Source of the DNA: Bacteroidales bacterium M3
GTDB lineage: Bacteria; Bacteroidota; Bacteroidia; Bacteroidales; Muribaculaceae
Reading direction: 5' to 3'
Assembly: GCA_001689445.1 (NCBI GenBank)
Contig: LUJN01000004.1
Span: 30,216-94,215, forward strand
Length of the DNA stretch: 64,000 bases
Part shown: positions 41,985-50,204 of the stretch, piece after piece
Layout of the letters: each line of letters starts with the position of its first letter
Numbering within the stretch: the first letter of the stretch is position 1
Made by a program: the position numbers and the translations under genes
Notes under the pieces: generated by a model
What the model saw: the letters and a program-made list of their open reading frames with translations, nothing else
What the model was told of the DNA's origin: nothing
Database searches by the model: none

Positions 41985-44879
41985 TCAGAATTTAAGCTTG
42001 ACCTCGGCTCCGAAGTACATCGGGATGGTGATTTCCTTCCAGCCTACCGACGTCTGGAGCTTGTAGGACTTTGTTAGCTTTAGGAAGTTGTTGGCCATGA
42101 ACGCGATTTCAAGTATCTTGCCAAACTCCTTGCTCAAGCGGAAGTTGAGTATCGCCGACATCGGCAGTCTTTCCGTGCCAAATGTGTTCTCGTGGGAGTA
42201 GCTTAGGAGCATGTGACGATAACGCTCGTCGCGCTCAAATCCCGGCTGCCACTCGGTGTATTTGCCGGTCGCGTCAATGAATCCCACGGGATTGACAAAA
42301 TACTTCTGCGTGCCGGGAGAGAACGGGTCGTCCATGCGGTAATATAGGGCATTGCCGTTGATATCCTCGTAGATGGAGCGGTAGGACTCGGCCCATATCA
42401 CCTGTAGGGTGGTGGTGAATATCATCTTCAGCTGCGGAATGTGGGTGATGAAGCGGAAGTTGGTGTTGAATCGCGATGACACCTTGCCGCTGCCGCCGGG
42501 GTATATAGGCATCAGAGGATAGGTGTCCCCCTGATAGGACGTTGTGATTGAGGAGTGGTAGTTCTCGGTGGAGCGACGCTTTATGTGGATATAGGCGCCG
42601 TCGACAGTGAGTGATGTGCGTATGGCGGGAATCGAGGCAAGCGACACCTGATATTCGATGCCCCATTTGTCGGTCTTGATGCTGTTGGACGGGGTCACGT
42701 AGGTGTAGAAATAGGAGTGTTGGGTTGCGGTCGCATCACTCCACACGCCATCTTTGAGGTATTGCAGACTTCCGTTCTCGTAGCGCACATTGTCTATGCC
42801 GTCGGGGGTTGTGTAGCGGTTGGCGTTCATGATGACGGGCTGGGCCACGTAGCCAAACTCGTTTTTGTGCCGCTCGTAGAAGAAGTTGACCATACCCTTG
42901 ACTTTCTTTATGCGGAAAGCGAGACCTGCTTCGGTCTTGTAGCTGTAGGCGGGTTTAAGCTCGGGGTTGGTGGTGTCGTCTATGACCTTGGTGGTCATCA
43001 CGGCGATGGACTTGCCCTTTTCTCCCGACACGTCGTCGCGGAAGAGCATCGTGTAGGACGCTACGTCGAAGTAGGCATTGTCGGGGTAGAATTGCAGCAG
43101 GGTGGGGGTCTTCATCCCGACACCGTAGCCGCCGACCACGCTCAGGTCATCGAATATGCGGTTATTCCCCTTGTTGAGGATGTTGTAGTCGAGGTTGACT
43201 CGCGGCTCGACTGTCGTCATGTTGCCGCGACGGGCAATCTCCTTGTCGATGAATATGGTCGACAGGCGCACGCCTGCCTGGAGATTGAGCGTCGTGCTGG
43301 CGATGGGAAGTGTCAGCTTGTCCTCGACAAACCATGACAATACGTTCATTGCCGGGATATCCTTGTATGGGCGTGGGCGGATGGACTGGTTGTTGGTCAC
43401 TTGCGGCGGACGCTGCTCGTCGAAGCTCATACCCTCGCCGAAATTCTTGTTGTATCGCCATTCGACACCGAGCTTGAGGTTCATGTAGGCGCCGTGGTTC
43501 ATCAGGAACAGCTTGTTGGCCTTAATCTGTGCATACAGGTCAAGCGGCTTGCCTACGATTTTGCTCCATGAGTAGTAGGTTGAGGTGAGGAAAAATGTCT
43601 TGTATTCGCTGTCGACAGTGGCATTGCCGATTGGTGTGATGCCTGACTGGAGGATTACCTGACGGTTGGAGAAATCTTTCTCATAGAGATAGTTGGCCGA
43701 CGCGCTGTAGGAGAGCCCCGAAATCCATGGGAGATTGAGGCTCCAGTTGCCTTCGAGGCTGAGTCGGCCACCTATGGTCTTGTTGTTGATACGTTCGTCA
43801 TATTGGAGCTCGGGGTCGGTCTTCTCGTTGTTGAGCGAGCTGAAAAATGAGAAACGGGCGTTGAACGACAGCGGGCGTGACGATTTCATGAACACGTTGC
43901 TGTAGCCTGTGGAGAATGTCACGCGGTCGTAGCCGATATACTTCTTGCGTATGTCGGCGTATGACTGGGAATAGTCGGCCGAGATGTTGACCGAGCCGCC
44001 GGTGTTGAGGTTGAAGCCTTTGCCCGCATAGACCATCTTGGAGTAGGGATCGGCTTTCATCTTTATCTCAAGGGGGGTCGCGCCGGCACGTGACTTGACG
44101 ATGACGGCGCCGGAGGTGAGGTTGCCGTATTCCACAGAGGGGATGCCGCGCACGACCTCCACCGACTCGATGTTGTCGGGGGATACGAGGCGCAGGTCAA
44201 CGCCCTTGCCGGCGGTTGAGTGCTCGGGTGTCGTGCCGCCCTTGCTGACGCTGAGCGACTGCATGTTGGCATCGTTGGACATTGGTGCGCCATCGACGAC
44301 CACGAGTGTTCCCATGGCGTTGTTGGCATTCTCGTCAAGCTCGCGTATATAGGCTTGTCCTACGCTGTTTAGGTCGGGGTTTTTGGTGACGTTGCCCGGC
44401 ACGAGCTGCATCATATCCTCCAGGCTCTTGGGCTGGATGTGCTGCACGGCGGCGCGGTCGATTTTTGAGCCTGAGCCCATCTTCTGGGCCTCGGCGGTGA
44501 CGACCACTTCGTCAAGCGCCAGGCTAAGTTGCCGGAGCTTGATTTTGAGCGGCTTCGAAGCCGCAGTGAGGTTTACAACCTCACTGCAAGACTGGTAGCC
44601 TGTAGACTTTACTTCTACTTTATATGTGCCGGGACGCAGGCCGGGGATTTTGAAGTTGCCTTTAATGTCGGTTTCAGCCCACAGGTTTTGGTCGGGTAGC
44701 GTGACAAGCACGAAATCAAGTGGCTCGCCGCTCTCGGCGTCGGTGACGTTACCCGATATGGAGAGGTTGCCGGCGGGTGCGGCCGACATGGGTAACGCGG
44801 CAATAAGCAGGCTGCATGCGAGCAGCACGCGCAGTAATAGACGGGTAGTGATGGACATAGCAGTTATACTTATTTCCAT
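41985..44879 (-). CDS. TonB-dependent receptor with N-terminal carboxypeptidase-regulatory-like domain
   Basis: The 964-residue outer membrane receptor has a signal peptide (ending LPMSAAPA) and a CarboxypepD_reg-like domain (about 38-115, ISGNVTDAESGEPLDFVLV). Then come the TonB box region LDEVVVTAEAQ, a plug with LVVVDGAPM and NIESVEVVRGIPSVEYGNLTSGAVIV, and a 22-strand type barrel ending GAEVKLKF. It imports a ligand using TonB energy. The ligand is not encoded in the sequence. The downstream proteases and HmuY-like protein suggest heme or peptides. The absence of a SusD gene argues against a normal glycan locus. Confidence 0.92.
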   Translation of the reverse strand: MEISITAMSITTRLLLRVLLACSLLIAALPMSAAPAGNLSISGNVTDAESGEPLDFVLVTLPDQNLWAETDIKGNFKIPGLRPGTYKVEVKSTGYQSCSEVVNLTAASKPLKIKLRQLSLALDEVVVTAEAQKMGSGSKIDRAAVQHIQPKSLEDMMQLVPGNVTKNPDLNSVGQAYIRELDENANNAMGTLVVVDGAPMSNDANMQSLSVSKGGTTPEHSTAGKGVDLRLVSPDNIESVEVVRGIPSVEYGNLTSGAVIVKSRAGATPLEIKMKADPYSKMVYAGKGFNLNTGGSVNISADYSQSYADIRKKYIGYDRVTFSTGYSNVFMKSSRPLSFNARFSFFSSLNNEKTDPELQYDERINNKTIGGRLSLEGNWSLNLPWISGLSYSASANYLYEKDFSNRQVILQSGITPIGNATVDSEYKTFFLTSTYYSWSKIVGKPLDLYAQIKANKLFLMNHGAYMNLKLGVEWRYNKNFGEGMSFDEQRPPQVTNNQSIRPRPYKDIPAMNVLSWFVEDKLTLPIASTTLNLQAGVRLSTIFIDKEIARRGNMTTVEPRVNLDYNILNKGNNRIFDDLSVVGGYGVGMKTPTLLQFYPDNAYFDVASYTMLFRDDVSGEKGKSIAVMTTKVIDDTTNPELKPAYSYKTEAGLAFRIKKVKGMVNFFYERHKNEFGYVAQPVIMNANRYTTPDGIDNVRYENGSLQYLKDGVWSDATATQHSYFYTYVTPSNSIKTDKWGIEYQVSLASIPAIRTSLTVDGAYIHIKRRSTENYHSSITTSYQGDTYPLMPIYPGGSGKVSSRFNTNFRFITHIPQLKMIFTTTLQVIWAESYRSIYEDINGNALYYRMDDPFSPGTQKYFVNPVGFIDATGKYTEWQPGFERDERYRHMLLSYSHENTFGTERLPMSAILNFRLSKEFGKILEIAFMANNFLKLTKSYKLQTSVGWKEITIPMYFGAEVKLKF

Positions 44880-44968
44880 AGTGTCGAGCAGTATTAAAAA
44901 GAAGCTGACGGGGTGGTGCTTGTGTTGTAGAGGCTGACCGTCGGCTTTTGACTTAATGATTGATTTGG

Positions 44969-44976
44969 CAAAGATA
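44969..44976 (-). promoter_or_regulatory. -7 box of the TonB receptor operon
   Basis: TATCTTTG on the minus strand, 90 bp upstream of the ATG at 44879. A clear -33 element is lacking, which suggests dependence on an activator or ECF-type sigma factor. Confidence 0.5.
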
Positions 44977-45170
44977 AGTATATTATTTATATTTGCGTAA
45001 TGTTGATAGTTAAAAATAGGTCTAAAAAATGCATAGTCGATGAAATCGTGTATGTCAAATGTCTGTTGAAATTACGCGTACGTTTGCCGATTTTACGTCT
45101 GACGGTTGCTGACGGTTGCTTATGGGCCGTGATTGGCTGCTGTTTTTGACAAAGTGTCACCATGTGATTC

Positions 45171-45211
45171 TTTAGACTTGTTCTAAATTTGATTTTTAGA
45201 TTCATTCTAAA
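45171..45211. promoter_or_regulatory. Two perfect TTTAGA-N5-TCTAAA dyads (candidate operators)
   Basis: Dyad 1 is 45171-45187 and dyad 2 is 45195-45211; both have TTTAGA, five spacer bases and TCTAAA without mismatch, with centres 24 bp apart. They overlap the prmC -7 box (TAAATTTG, 45184-45191) and its likely transcription start. The shape is like operators of metal-dependent DtxR/MntR-type repressors, but the regulator is not in the window. The rest of the 44880-45222 gap is AT-rich and has no gene, apart from a direct GACGGTTGCT duplication near 45102-45121. Confidence 0.65.
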
Positions 45212-45222
45212 TAATAAACGGT

Positions 45223-46092
45223 ATGGAGAATGAGATTACGTTACAGGCTTTGACCGTGAGGATGAAGGAGCGTCTTGCCTCTGCGGTGGCTCCCGACGAG
45301 GCGCAGGCGATGGTGCGCACGATATTCGGGGCGCTCAAGGGGTGGACGCCGGTTGACCTCGCGTTGAAGCGCGACTCGACTGTCAGCGACTTTATGGCCC
45401 GTAAGGCCATGCAGGCGGTGGAGCGTGTGGTTGCGGGCGAACCGTTGCAGTATGTGCTTGGCGAAACGCGGTTTTACGGCAACACGCTTGCGGTGACTCC
45501 TGCAGTGCTAATCCCGCGCCCCGAGACAGAGGAGCTTGTAGACATGATTGTGTCGGATAACACAGGCGAGGACCTGCGTGTGCTCGACCTCTGCACCGGC
45601 TCGGGGTGTATAGCCGTGTCGTTGGCGAGGGCGTTGCGCTTTCCTGTTGTGACGGCGGTAGATCTCTCGGAGGATGCGCTCGCGGTGGCTCGGGAGAACG
45701 GTGAGCGGCTGCGGGTCAAGGTCGATTTCCGCCGTGAGGATGTGCTGGCGATGCGCGATGACGGCTCGCGGTATGACATAATAGTCTCTAACCCGCCTTA
45801 TGTGCTCGACAGCGAGCGCAGTCAGATGTCGCCGCGTGTACTTGACCATGAACCGGCGATGGCCCTGTTTGTCCCCGATGACGACCCGTTGCGGTTTTAT
45901 AAGGCGATTGTGGCTTATGCCTCCGACGCACTTGTGGCAGGAGGACGGCTTTATCTTGAAATCAACCCCATGGAGGTTGATGGCATAAGGCGGCTTTTGG
46001 CCGATGCCGGCTTGGAGGATATTGATATGGTAAGGGATATGACCGGGCGCGAGCGCTTTGCAAAGGCCCGTAAACCGTCAGGCAATGAATAG
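45223..46092 (+). CDS. prmC: Release factor glutamine N5-methyltransferase
   Basis: PrmC methylates the GGQ glutamine of peptide release factors. The 289-residue protein has the N-terminal helical domain, YVLGETRFYGNTLAVTPAVLIPRPETEELV, the SAM motif DLCTGSGCIAVSLA, and the catalytic NPPY in IIVSNPPYVLDSER. Length is typical. It starts 12 bp after candidate operator dyad 2 and overlaps recX by 8 bp, so prmC-recX-comF form one operon. Confidence 0.95.
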   Translation: MENEITLQALTVRMKERLASAVAPDEAQAMVRTIFGALKGWTPVDLALKRDSTVSDFMARKAMQAVERVVAGEPLQYVLGETRFYGNTLAVTPAVLIPRPETEELVDMIVSDNTGEDLRVLDLCTGSGCIAVSLARALRFPVVTAVDLSEDALAVARENGERLRVKVDFRREDVLAMRDDGSRYDIIVSNPPYVLDSERSQMSPRVLDHEPAMALFVPDDDPLRFYKAIVAYASDALVAGGRLYLEINPMEVDGIRRLLADAGLEDIDMVRDMTGRERFAKARKPSGNE

Positions 46093-46576
46093 GGCGTCTA
46101 TTTCCGCAGCAAAGGCTATTGACCGTTTGGAGACGCTTTGTGCTCGGTCGGAGCAGTGTACATTTGACTTGCGCCGCAAACTATATCGGTGGGGTGTCGG
46201 GCAAGGGGACGCCGACCGCATAATCGCATCGCTGGAGCGCAACCGGTTTGTCGATGATGCACGGTTTGCCCGCGCATATGTCCTTGAGAAGGTCAGGTGC
46301 TCGCGGTGGGGGCGTGTGAAAGTGCGTGTAGGGCTGATGGCCAAGCGTATCGGGCGGGACATCATCGACGAGGCGATAGAGGAGGAGATTGATGAGCGTG
46401 AATACCGTGCCAACCTGCTGGAGGTCATGCGGGCCAAGAGGCGCACGGTTGAGGATGCCGACAGCTATGAGGGCAAGACACGCCTGTTCCGTTATGGCAT
46501 ATCCCGAGGGTATGAGAGTGCCGAGGTAGTGAAGGTGTTGAAAAGTGAGGCGTTGTGGCGCGACGAGGAATATTAG
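46085..46576 (+). CDS. recX: Regulatory protein RecX
   Basis: RecX limits RecA filaments. The protein of about 163 residues has the three-helix repeats of the family: FDLRRKLYRWGV, IIASLERNRFVDDARFARAYVLEK and RYGISRGYESAEVVKVL. The start at 46085 (MNRASISAAKAIDRL) overlaps the prmC stop by 8 bp and is preferred to a start 9 codons earlier. The comF start overlaps its 3' end by 22 bp. Confidence 0.9.
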   Translation: MNRASISAAKAIDRLETLCARSEQCTFDLRRKLYRWGVGQGDADRIIASLERNRFVDDARFARAYVLEKVRCSRWGRVKVRVGLMAKRIGRDIIDEAIEEEIDEREYRANLLEVMRAKRRTVEDADSYEGKTRLFRYGISRGYESAEVVKVLKSEALWRDEEY

Positions 46577-47268
46577 GGCGGTTTCTCGGTGGCGTGGCGG
46601 GATTGCTATTCCCGCATGTGTGCGAGGTATGCGGCGAGACGCTGCGTCACGGTGAGGAGGTGATGTGCCTCCATTGCCTTGCGGGGTTGCCGCGCACGAT
46701 GGTTCATCGTGAGCCGTTCAACACCATGCACGAGCGTGTCGCCGGGCATGTGCCGGTCGAGCGTGCCGCAAGCTATTTCTACTATTATCACGACAGTCCC
46801 TATCGGGCGATAATCCATCAGGCAAAGTATGCCTCGCGTCCTGTGGTTGCACGGTGTGTCGCGGCGATGTTTGCACGCGAGATAGCCCCTGACGGCTTCT
46901 TTGACGGCATAGACCTGCTGTTGCCCGTGCCGCTCCATTGGCGCAAACTCGTCAGGCGCGGCTACAATCAGTCTGAGGCCATAGCCGAGGGGATTGCCGA
47001 TGTCATCGGCCTGCCCATAGGGGGCAATCTTGTCGCTGCCCGTAGCCATGGCTCCCAGACCGCTCGTGGTGCCTACGCACGTTGGATAAACACCCGCGAT
47101 GTCTATGATGTCGATGAACCCGTCGACCTCGCAGGTCGCCACGTCCTTGTCATCGACGATGTGATGACCACCGGTGCCACCCTTCTTGCCTGCATCGAGG
47201 CCATTCACCGTGCCTCCCCCACGACCCGCATCAGCCTACTGACTCTCGCTCTCGCCCGCCTGACCTGA
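46555..47268 (+). CDS. ComF-family phosphoribosyltransferase-like protein
   Basis: The 237-residue protein has an N-terminal zinc-binding cysteine cluster (CEVCGE and CLHCL) and a PRTase domain with the PRPP loop VLVIDDVMTTGATLLA. This is the ComF/GntX layout, linked in other bacteria to DNA uptake and processing. The start is GTG at 46555, inside recX; no ATG gives a better fit. It ends the prmC operon and is followed by a structured stretch and a terminator. Confidence 0.88.
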   Translation: MARRGILGRFLGGVAGLLFPHVCEVCGETLRHGEEVMCLHCLAGLPRTMVHREPFNTMHERVAGHVPVERAASYFYYYHDSPYRAIIHQAKYASRPVVARCVAAMFAREIAPDGFFDGIDLLLPVPLHWRKLVRRGYNQSEAIAEGIADVIGLPIGGNLVAARSHGSQTARGAYARWINTRDVYDVDEPVDLAGRHVLVIDDVMTTGATLLACIEAIHRASPTTRISLLTLALARLT

Positions 47269-47285
47269 AGCCTCTCCCCGAGGCG

Positions 47286-47362
47286 TTATCTTAGAAAAAT
47301 GTGATAAATCCCACATTTCTCGTTGGAAAAATGTGATGATCCGCCACTTTTCCCAAGATAAT
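47286..47362. repeat. Nested inverted and direct repeats after comF
   Basis: TTATCTT (from 47286) and AAGATAA (to 47362) can close a long hairpin. Inside it GAAAAATGTGAT occurs twice (47294-47305 and 47326-47337), each followed by a CACATTT- or CACTTTT-type complement. It may be a 3' UTR structure or a double protein-binding site. Confidence 0.4.
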
Positions 47363-47406
47363 CTTCCACAATGTGGCAATATGGAGGTTGGAAATAGAAA
47401 AATAAA

Positions 47407-47440
47407 AAAATCGCAATCACTCATGAGTGATTGCGATTTT
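47407..47440. terminator. 34-bp perfect palindrome, terminator of tRNA-Leu and of comF
   Basis: The sequence is its own reverse complement across 34 bp and is flanked by AATAAA on the left and AGG on the right. On the minus strand it ends in seven T, so it mainly stops the tRNA-Leu transcript; on the plus strand it has four T. Confidence 0.75.
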
Positions 47441-47446
47441 AGGTTG

Positions 47447-47530
47447 TGCTCGAAGCGGGACTCGAACCCGCACAGCCGCAATGGCCAAGGGATTTTAAGT
47501 CCCTCGTGTCTACCATTCCACCATTCGAGC
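47447..47530 (-). tRNA. tRNA-Leu (anticodon TAA)
   Basis: The 84-nt gene has the acceptor stem GCTCGAA/TTCGAGC, the anticodon loop CTTAAAA with TAA, a long class II variable arm and the T arm GCGGGTTCGAGTCCCGC. The 3' CCA is not encoded. It lies between comF and pnp on the minus strand. Confidence 0.93.
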
Positions 47531-47720
47531 AGCCTTGTGGTGGAAAACCGCGACAAAGATAACGGTTTGTTTCGTATTATGCAATTTTGGTACGCTATCT
47601 TTTGTTGATGTTTTCTGTTTTAGCCTCTTTGTGGAAGATGTTGCGGGAGTGCTAAAGTCTCAACTTGTAGGGACTGCTTTATATTGGACAAGTTATGCGA
47701 CACCCTATTCTCTGAAACAC

Positions 47721-47758
47721 AAAACAAAGACTGCGCTGCCGGGACGGGCAGCGCAGTC
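47721..47758 (-). terminator. Terminator of pnp
   Basis: A 12-bp stem (GACTGCGCTGCC with GGCAGCGCAGTC) around GGGACG is followed on the minus strand by TTTGTTTT. The gap between it and tRNA-Leu shows no gene. Confidence 0.85.
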
Positions 47759-47791
47759 GGGCGATATTGAATATGATTTTATGGCTTTGGA

Positions 47792-50044
47792 TTACTCCTC
47801 ATTGCGGTGGTTGTTGTCGCGACGCGGACCGCGGTTGTCGCGGCGCGGACCACGGTCGCCACCCTCACGGCGGGGACGGTCGCCGTCGCGGCGCGGTGCA
47901 CGGGGTGCACGCTCACGCTCGACGTATCCCTCGGGCTTGGGCTGGAGGGCACGCATCGAGAGGCGGTATTTGCCTGTCTTCTTGTCTATCTCGATGAGCT
48001 TCACCTCTACTGTGTCGCCCTCCTTGAGACCGGAGGCGTCCATGGAGTCGAGACGCTCCCAGCTTATCTCAGAGATGTGGAGCAGACCGTCGCGGTTGGG
48101 CATGAATTCGACAAACGCGCCAAATTCAAGTATCGAGCGCACCTTGCCGGTATAGATCTTACCCTCCTCAGGCAGCTCGACGATGGCGTTGATCATCTCC
48201 AAAGCCTTGTCGATGGATGCCTTGTTGGCTGCGGCAACCTCGATATAGCCGCCCTCGTCGATTTCGTCGATGGAGACGGTGGCGCCGCTGGCTTCCTGAA
48301 TGCCCTGAATAATCTTTCCGCCCGGGCCGATGACAGCACCGATAAGCTCCTTGGGTATCGTCATGGTGACGATGCGGGGCACGTGGGGCTTGTAGTCCTC
48401 GCGTGGTGCGGGGATGGTCTCGTTGATGATGTTGAGTATATGGAGACGTCCGTCGCGGGCCTGCATGAGGGCCTTTTCAAGCACCTCGTAGCTGAGACCG
48501 TCGCACTTGATGTCCATCTGTGTCGCGGTGATACCGTCTTTTGTGCCCGTCACCTTGAAGTCCATGTCGCCGAGGTGGTCCTCATCGCCGAGGATGTCGG
48601 AGAGGATGGCATACTGGTGGGTGTCGGAGTCGGAGATAAGGCCCATGGCGATGCCGGCTACGGGTTTCTTCATCTTCACGCCTGCATCCAGGAGTGCGAG
48701 AGTGCCGGCGCACACTGTGGCCATCGATGACGAGCCGTTGGACTCAAGTATGTCGCTGACGATGCGGCATACATAGGGGAAGTCCTTGGGGAACATCCGC
48801 TTCAGGGCGCGGTGGGCAAGGTTGCCGTGTCCCACCTCGCGACGTCCTACGCCACGCTGGGGCTTTGCCTCGCCTGTGGAGAAGGGGGGGAAGTTGTAGT
48901 GGAGCAGGAAACGCTCGCGACCTTGGTTGAGCACGTCGTCGAGTATCTTCTCGTCAAGTTTGGTGCCGAGGGTGGCGGTGGCGAGAGCCTGTGTCTCACC
49001 ACGGGTGAACACAGCTGAGCCGTGAGGGCCGGGGATATAGTCGACCTCACACCAGATGGGGCGGATGTCGGTGGTCTTGCGTCCGTCGAGACGGATGCCC
49101 TCGTCGAGGATGCAACGGCGCACGGCCTCGCGCTCCACGTCGTGGTAATAACGCTTGATCATGCCCATCTTTGCCTCGGCTTCCTCCTCGGGGAGGGAGG
49201 CGATATATTCCTCGCGCACGGCCTTGAACGAGTCCTGACGCCAGTGCTTGTCGGCGCTGCCTGCCTTGGCGATGGCATATACCTTGTCGTAGCACTTGTC
49301 GTGGATATCCTTGCGCAGTTCCTCGTCGTTTGTCTCGTGGCAATATTCTCGCTTGGCGTTCTTGACGGCCTCGGCAAGTTCCATCTGGGCCTTGCACTGC
49401 ACCTTTATGGCATCGTGTGCTGCCTTGAGGGCATTGATGAGGTCGGTCTCGGACACTTCGTCCATCTCGCCCTCCACCATCATGATGTTGTCGTAGGTGG
49501 CGCCGACCATCAGCTCCATGTCGGCTTTCTCAAGCTGCTCGAAAGTGGGGTCTATGACAAATTGACCGTCTACGCGTGCCACGCGAACCTCGGAGATGGG
49601 GCCGTGGAAAGGCACGTCCGACACCATCAGCGCGGCCGAAGCGGCAAGGCCGGCGAGCGCATCGGGTATCTCAACGCCTTCGGTCGAGAACAGCGTGATG
49701 TTTACAAAAGTGTCTGCATGATAATTGTCGGGGAACAGGGGACGCAACACGCGGTCGACAAGACGCGACGTGAGAATCTCATAGTCGGAGGCGCGTCCCT
49801 CACGCTTGAGGAAGCCCCCGGGGAAACGCCCGAAAGAGGAGAATTTTTCCTTGTAGTCCACTGAAAGTGGCATGAAGTCCACATCCTCGCCGACCTCCGT
49901 GGCCGACACAACAGTTGCCAGGAGCATTGTGCCTCCCATGCGCAACTCAACCGCTCCATCGGCTTGCTTGGCAAGTTTGCCCGTCTCTAAGGTGATGGTG
50001 CGCCCGTCACCCAGCTCGATGGTTTTCTTAATTGGATTTACCAT
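47792..50044 (-). CDS. pnp: Polynucleotide phosphorylase
   Basis: PNPase is the phosphate-dependent 3'-5' exoribonuclease of the RNA degradation machinery. The protein of 750 residues has two RNase PH domains ([55 protein letters not shown]), a KH domain ([17 protein letters not shown]) and an S1 domain ([20 protein letters not shown]). The C-terminal tail of about 40 residues is rich in Arg, Gly and Pro (GDRDR/RGPRR words) and may aid RNA binding. The start at 50044 (MVNPIKKTI) is preferred to an upstream in-frame ATG at 50107, which lies across the promoter. Confidence 0.96.
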   Translation of the reverse strand: MVNPIKKTIELGDGRTITLETGKLAKQADGAVELRMGGTMLLATVVSATEVGEDVDFMPLSVDYKEKFSSFGRFPGGFLKREGRASDYEILTSRLVDRVLRPLFPDNYHADTFVNITLFSTEGVEIPDALAGLAASAALMVSDVPFHGPISEVRVARVDGQFVIDPTFEQLEKADMELMVGATYDNIMMVEGEMDEVSETDLINALKAAHDAIKVQCKAQMELAEAVKNAKREYCHETNDEELRKDIHDKCYDKVYAIAKAGSADKHWRQDSFKAVREEYIASLPEEEAEAKMGMIKRYYHDVEREAVRRCILDEGIRLDGRKTTDIRPIWCEVDYIPGPHGSAVFTRGETQALATATLGTKLDEKILDDVLNQGRERFLLHYNFPPFSTGEAKPQRGVGRREVGHGNLAHRALKRMFPKDFPYVCRIVSDILESNGSSSMATVCAGTLALLDAGVKMKKPVAGIAMGLISDSDTHQYAILSDILGDEDHLGDMDFKVTGTKDGITATQMDIKCDGLSYEVLEKALMQARDGRLHILNIINETIPAPREDYKPHVPRIVTMTIPKELIGAVIGPGGKIIQGIQEASGATVSIDEIDEGGYIEVAAANKASIDKALEMINAIVELPEEGKIYTGKVRSILEFGAFVEFMPNRDGLLHISEISWERLDSMDASGLKEGDTVEVKLIEIDKKTGKYRLSMRALQPKPEGYVERERAPRAPRRDGDRPRREGGDRGPRRDNRGPRRDNNHRNEE

Positions 50045-50076
50045 AAAATACTTATTCTGCGTATAAAAAAATCGCA

Positions 50077-50107
50077 CAAAGATACGCAAAAACCTATTGA
50101 CGGCCAA
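50077..50107 (-). promoter_or_regulatory. Promoter of pnp
   Basis: On the minus strand TTGG (50107 to 50104), spacer 19 nt, TATCTTTG (50084 to 50077), 33 bp before the start. Confidence 0.65.
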
Positions 50108-50137
50108 CTTATTTCAAGTGTTAATTTTTTGAATCAT

Positions 50138-50178
50138 GAAAAAATTCGGGATGCGTCGTCGTGGCGCATCCCGAATTT
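50138..50178 (-). terminator. Terminator of the giant secreted protein gene
   Basis: A 14-bp stem (50142-50155 with 50165-50178) around TCGTCGTGG is followed on the minus strand by TTTTTTC. Confidence 0.85.
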
Positions 50179-50204
50179 GGAGAAATATAGGGTCTTTTAC
50201 GCTA

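Noticed and set aside
41985..44879. SusC of a polysaccharide utilisation locus
   Set aside because: No SusD-like gene, glycosidase or glycan-sensor regulator is adjacent; the neighbours are DUF4876, DUF6850 and proteases.
45102..45121. Direct GACGGTTGCT duplication as a binding site
   Set aside because: Two tandem 10-bp copies without dyad symmetry and away from promoter boxes; probably slippage.
49022..49864. Long open frame antisense to pnp
   Set aside because: The pnp frame has full PNPase motifs; the opposite frame has low-complexity His/Leu/Val stretches and no family signal.
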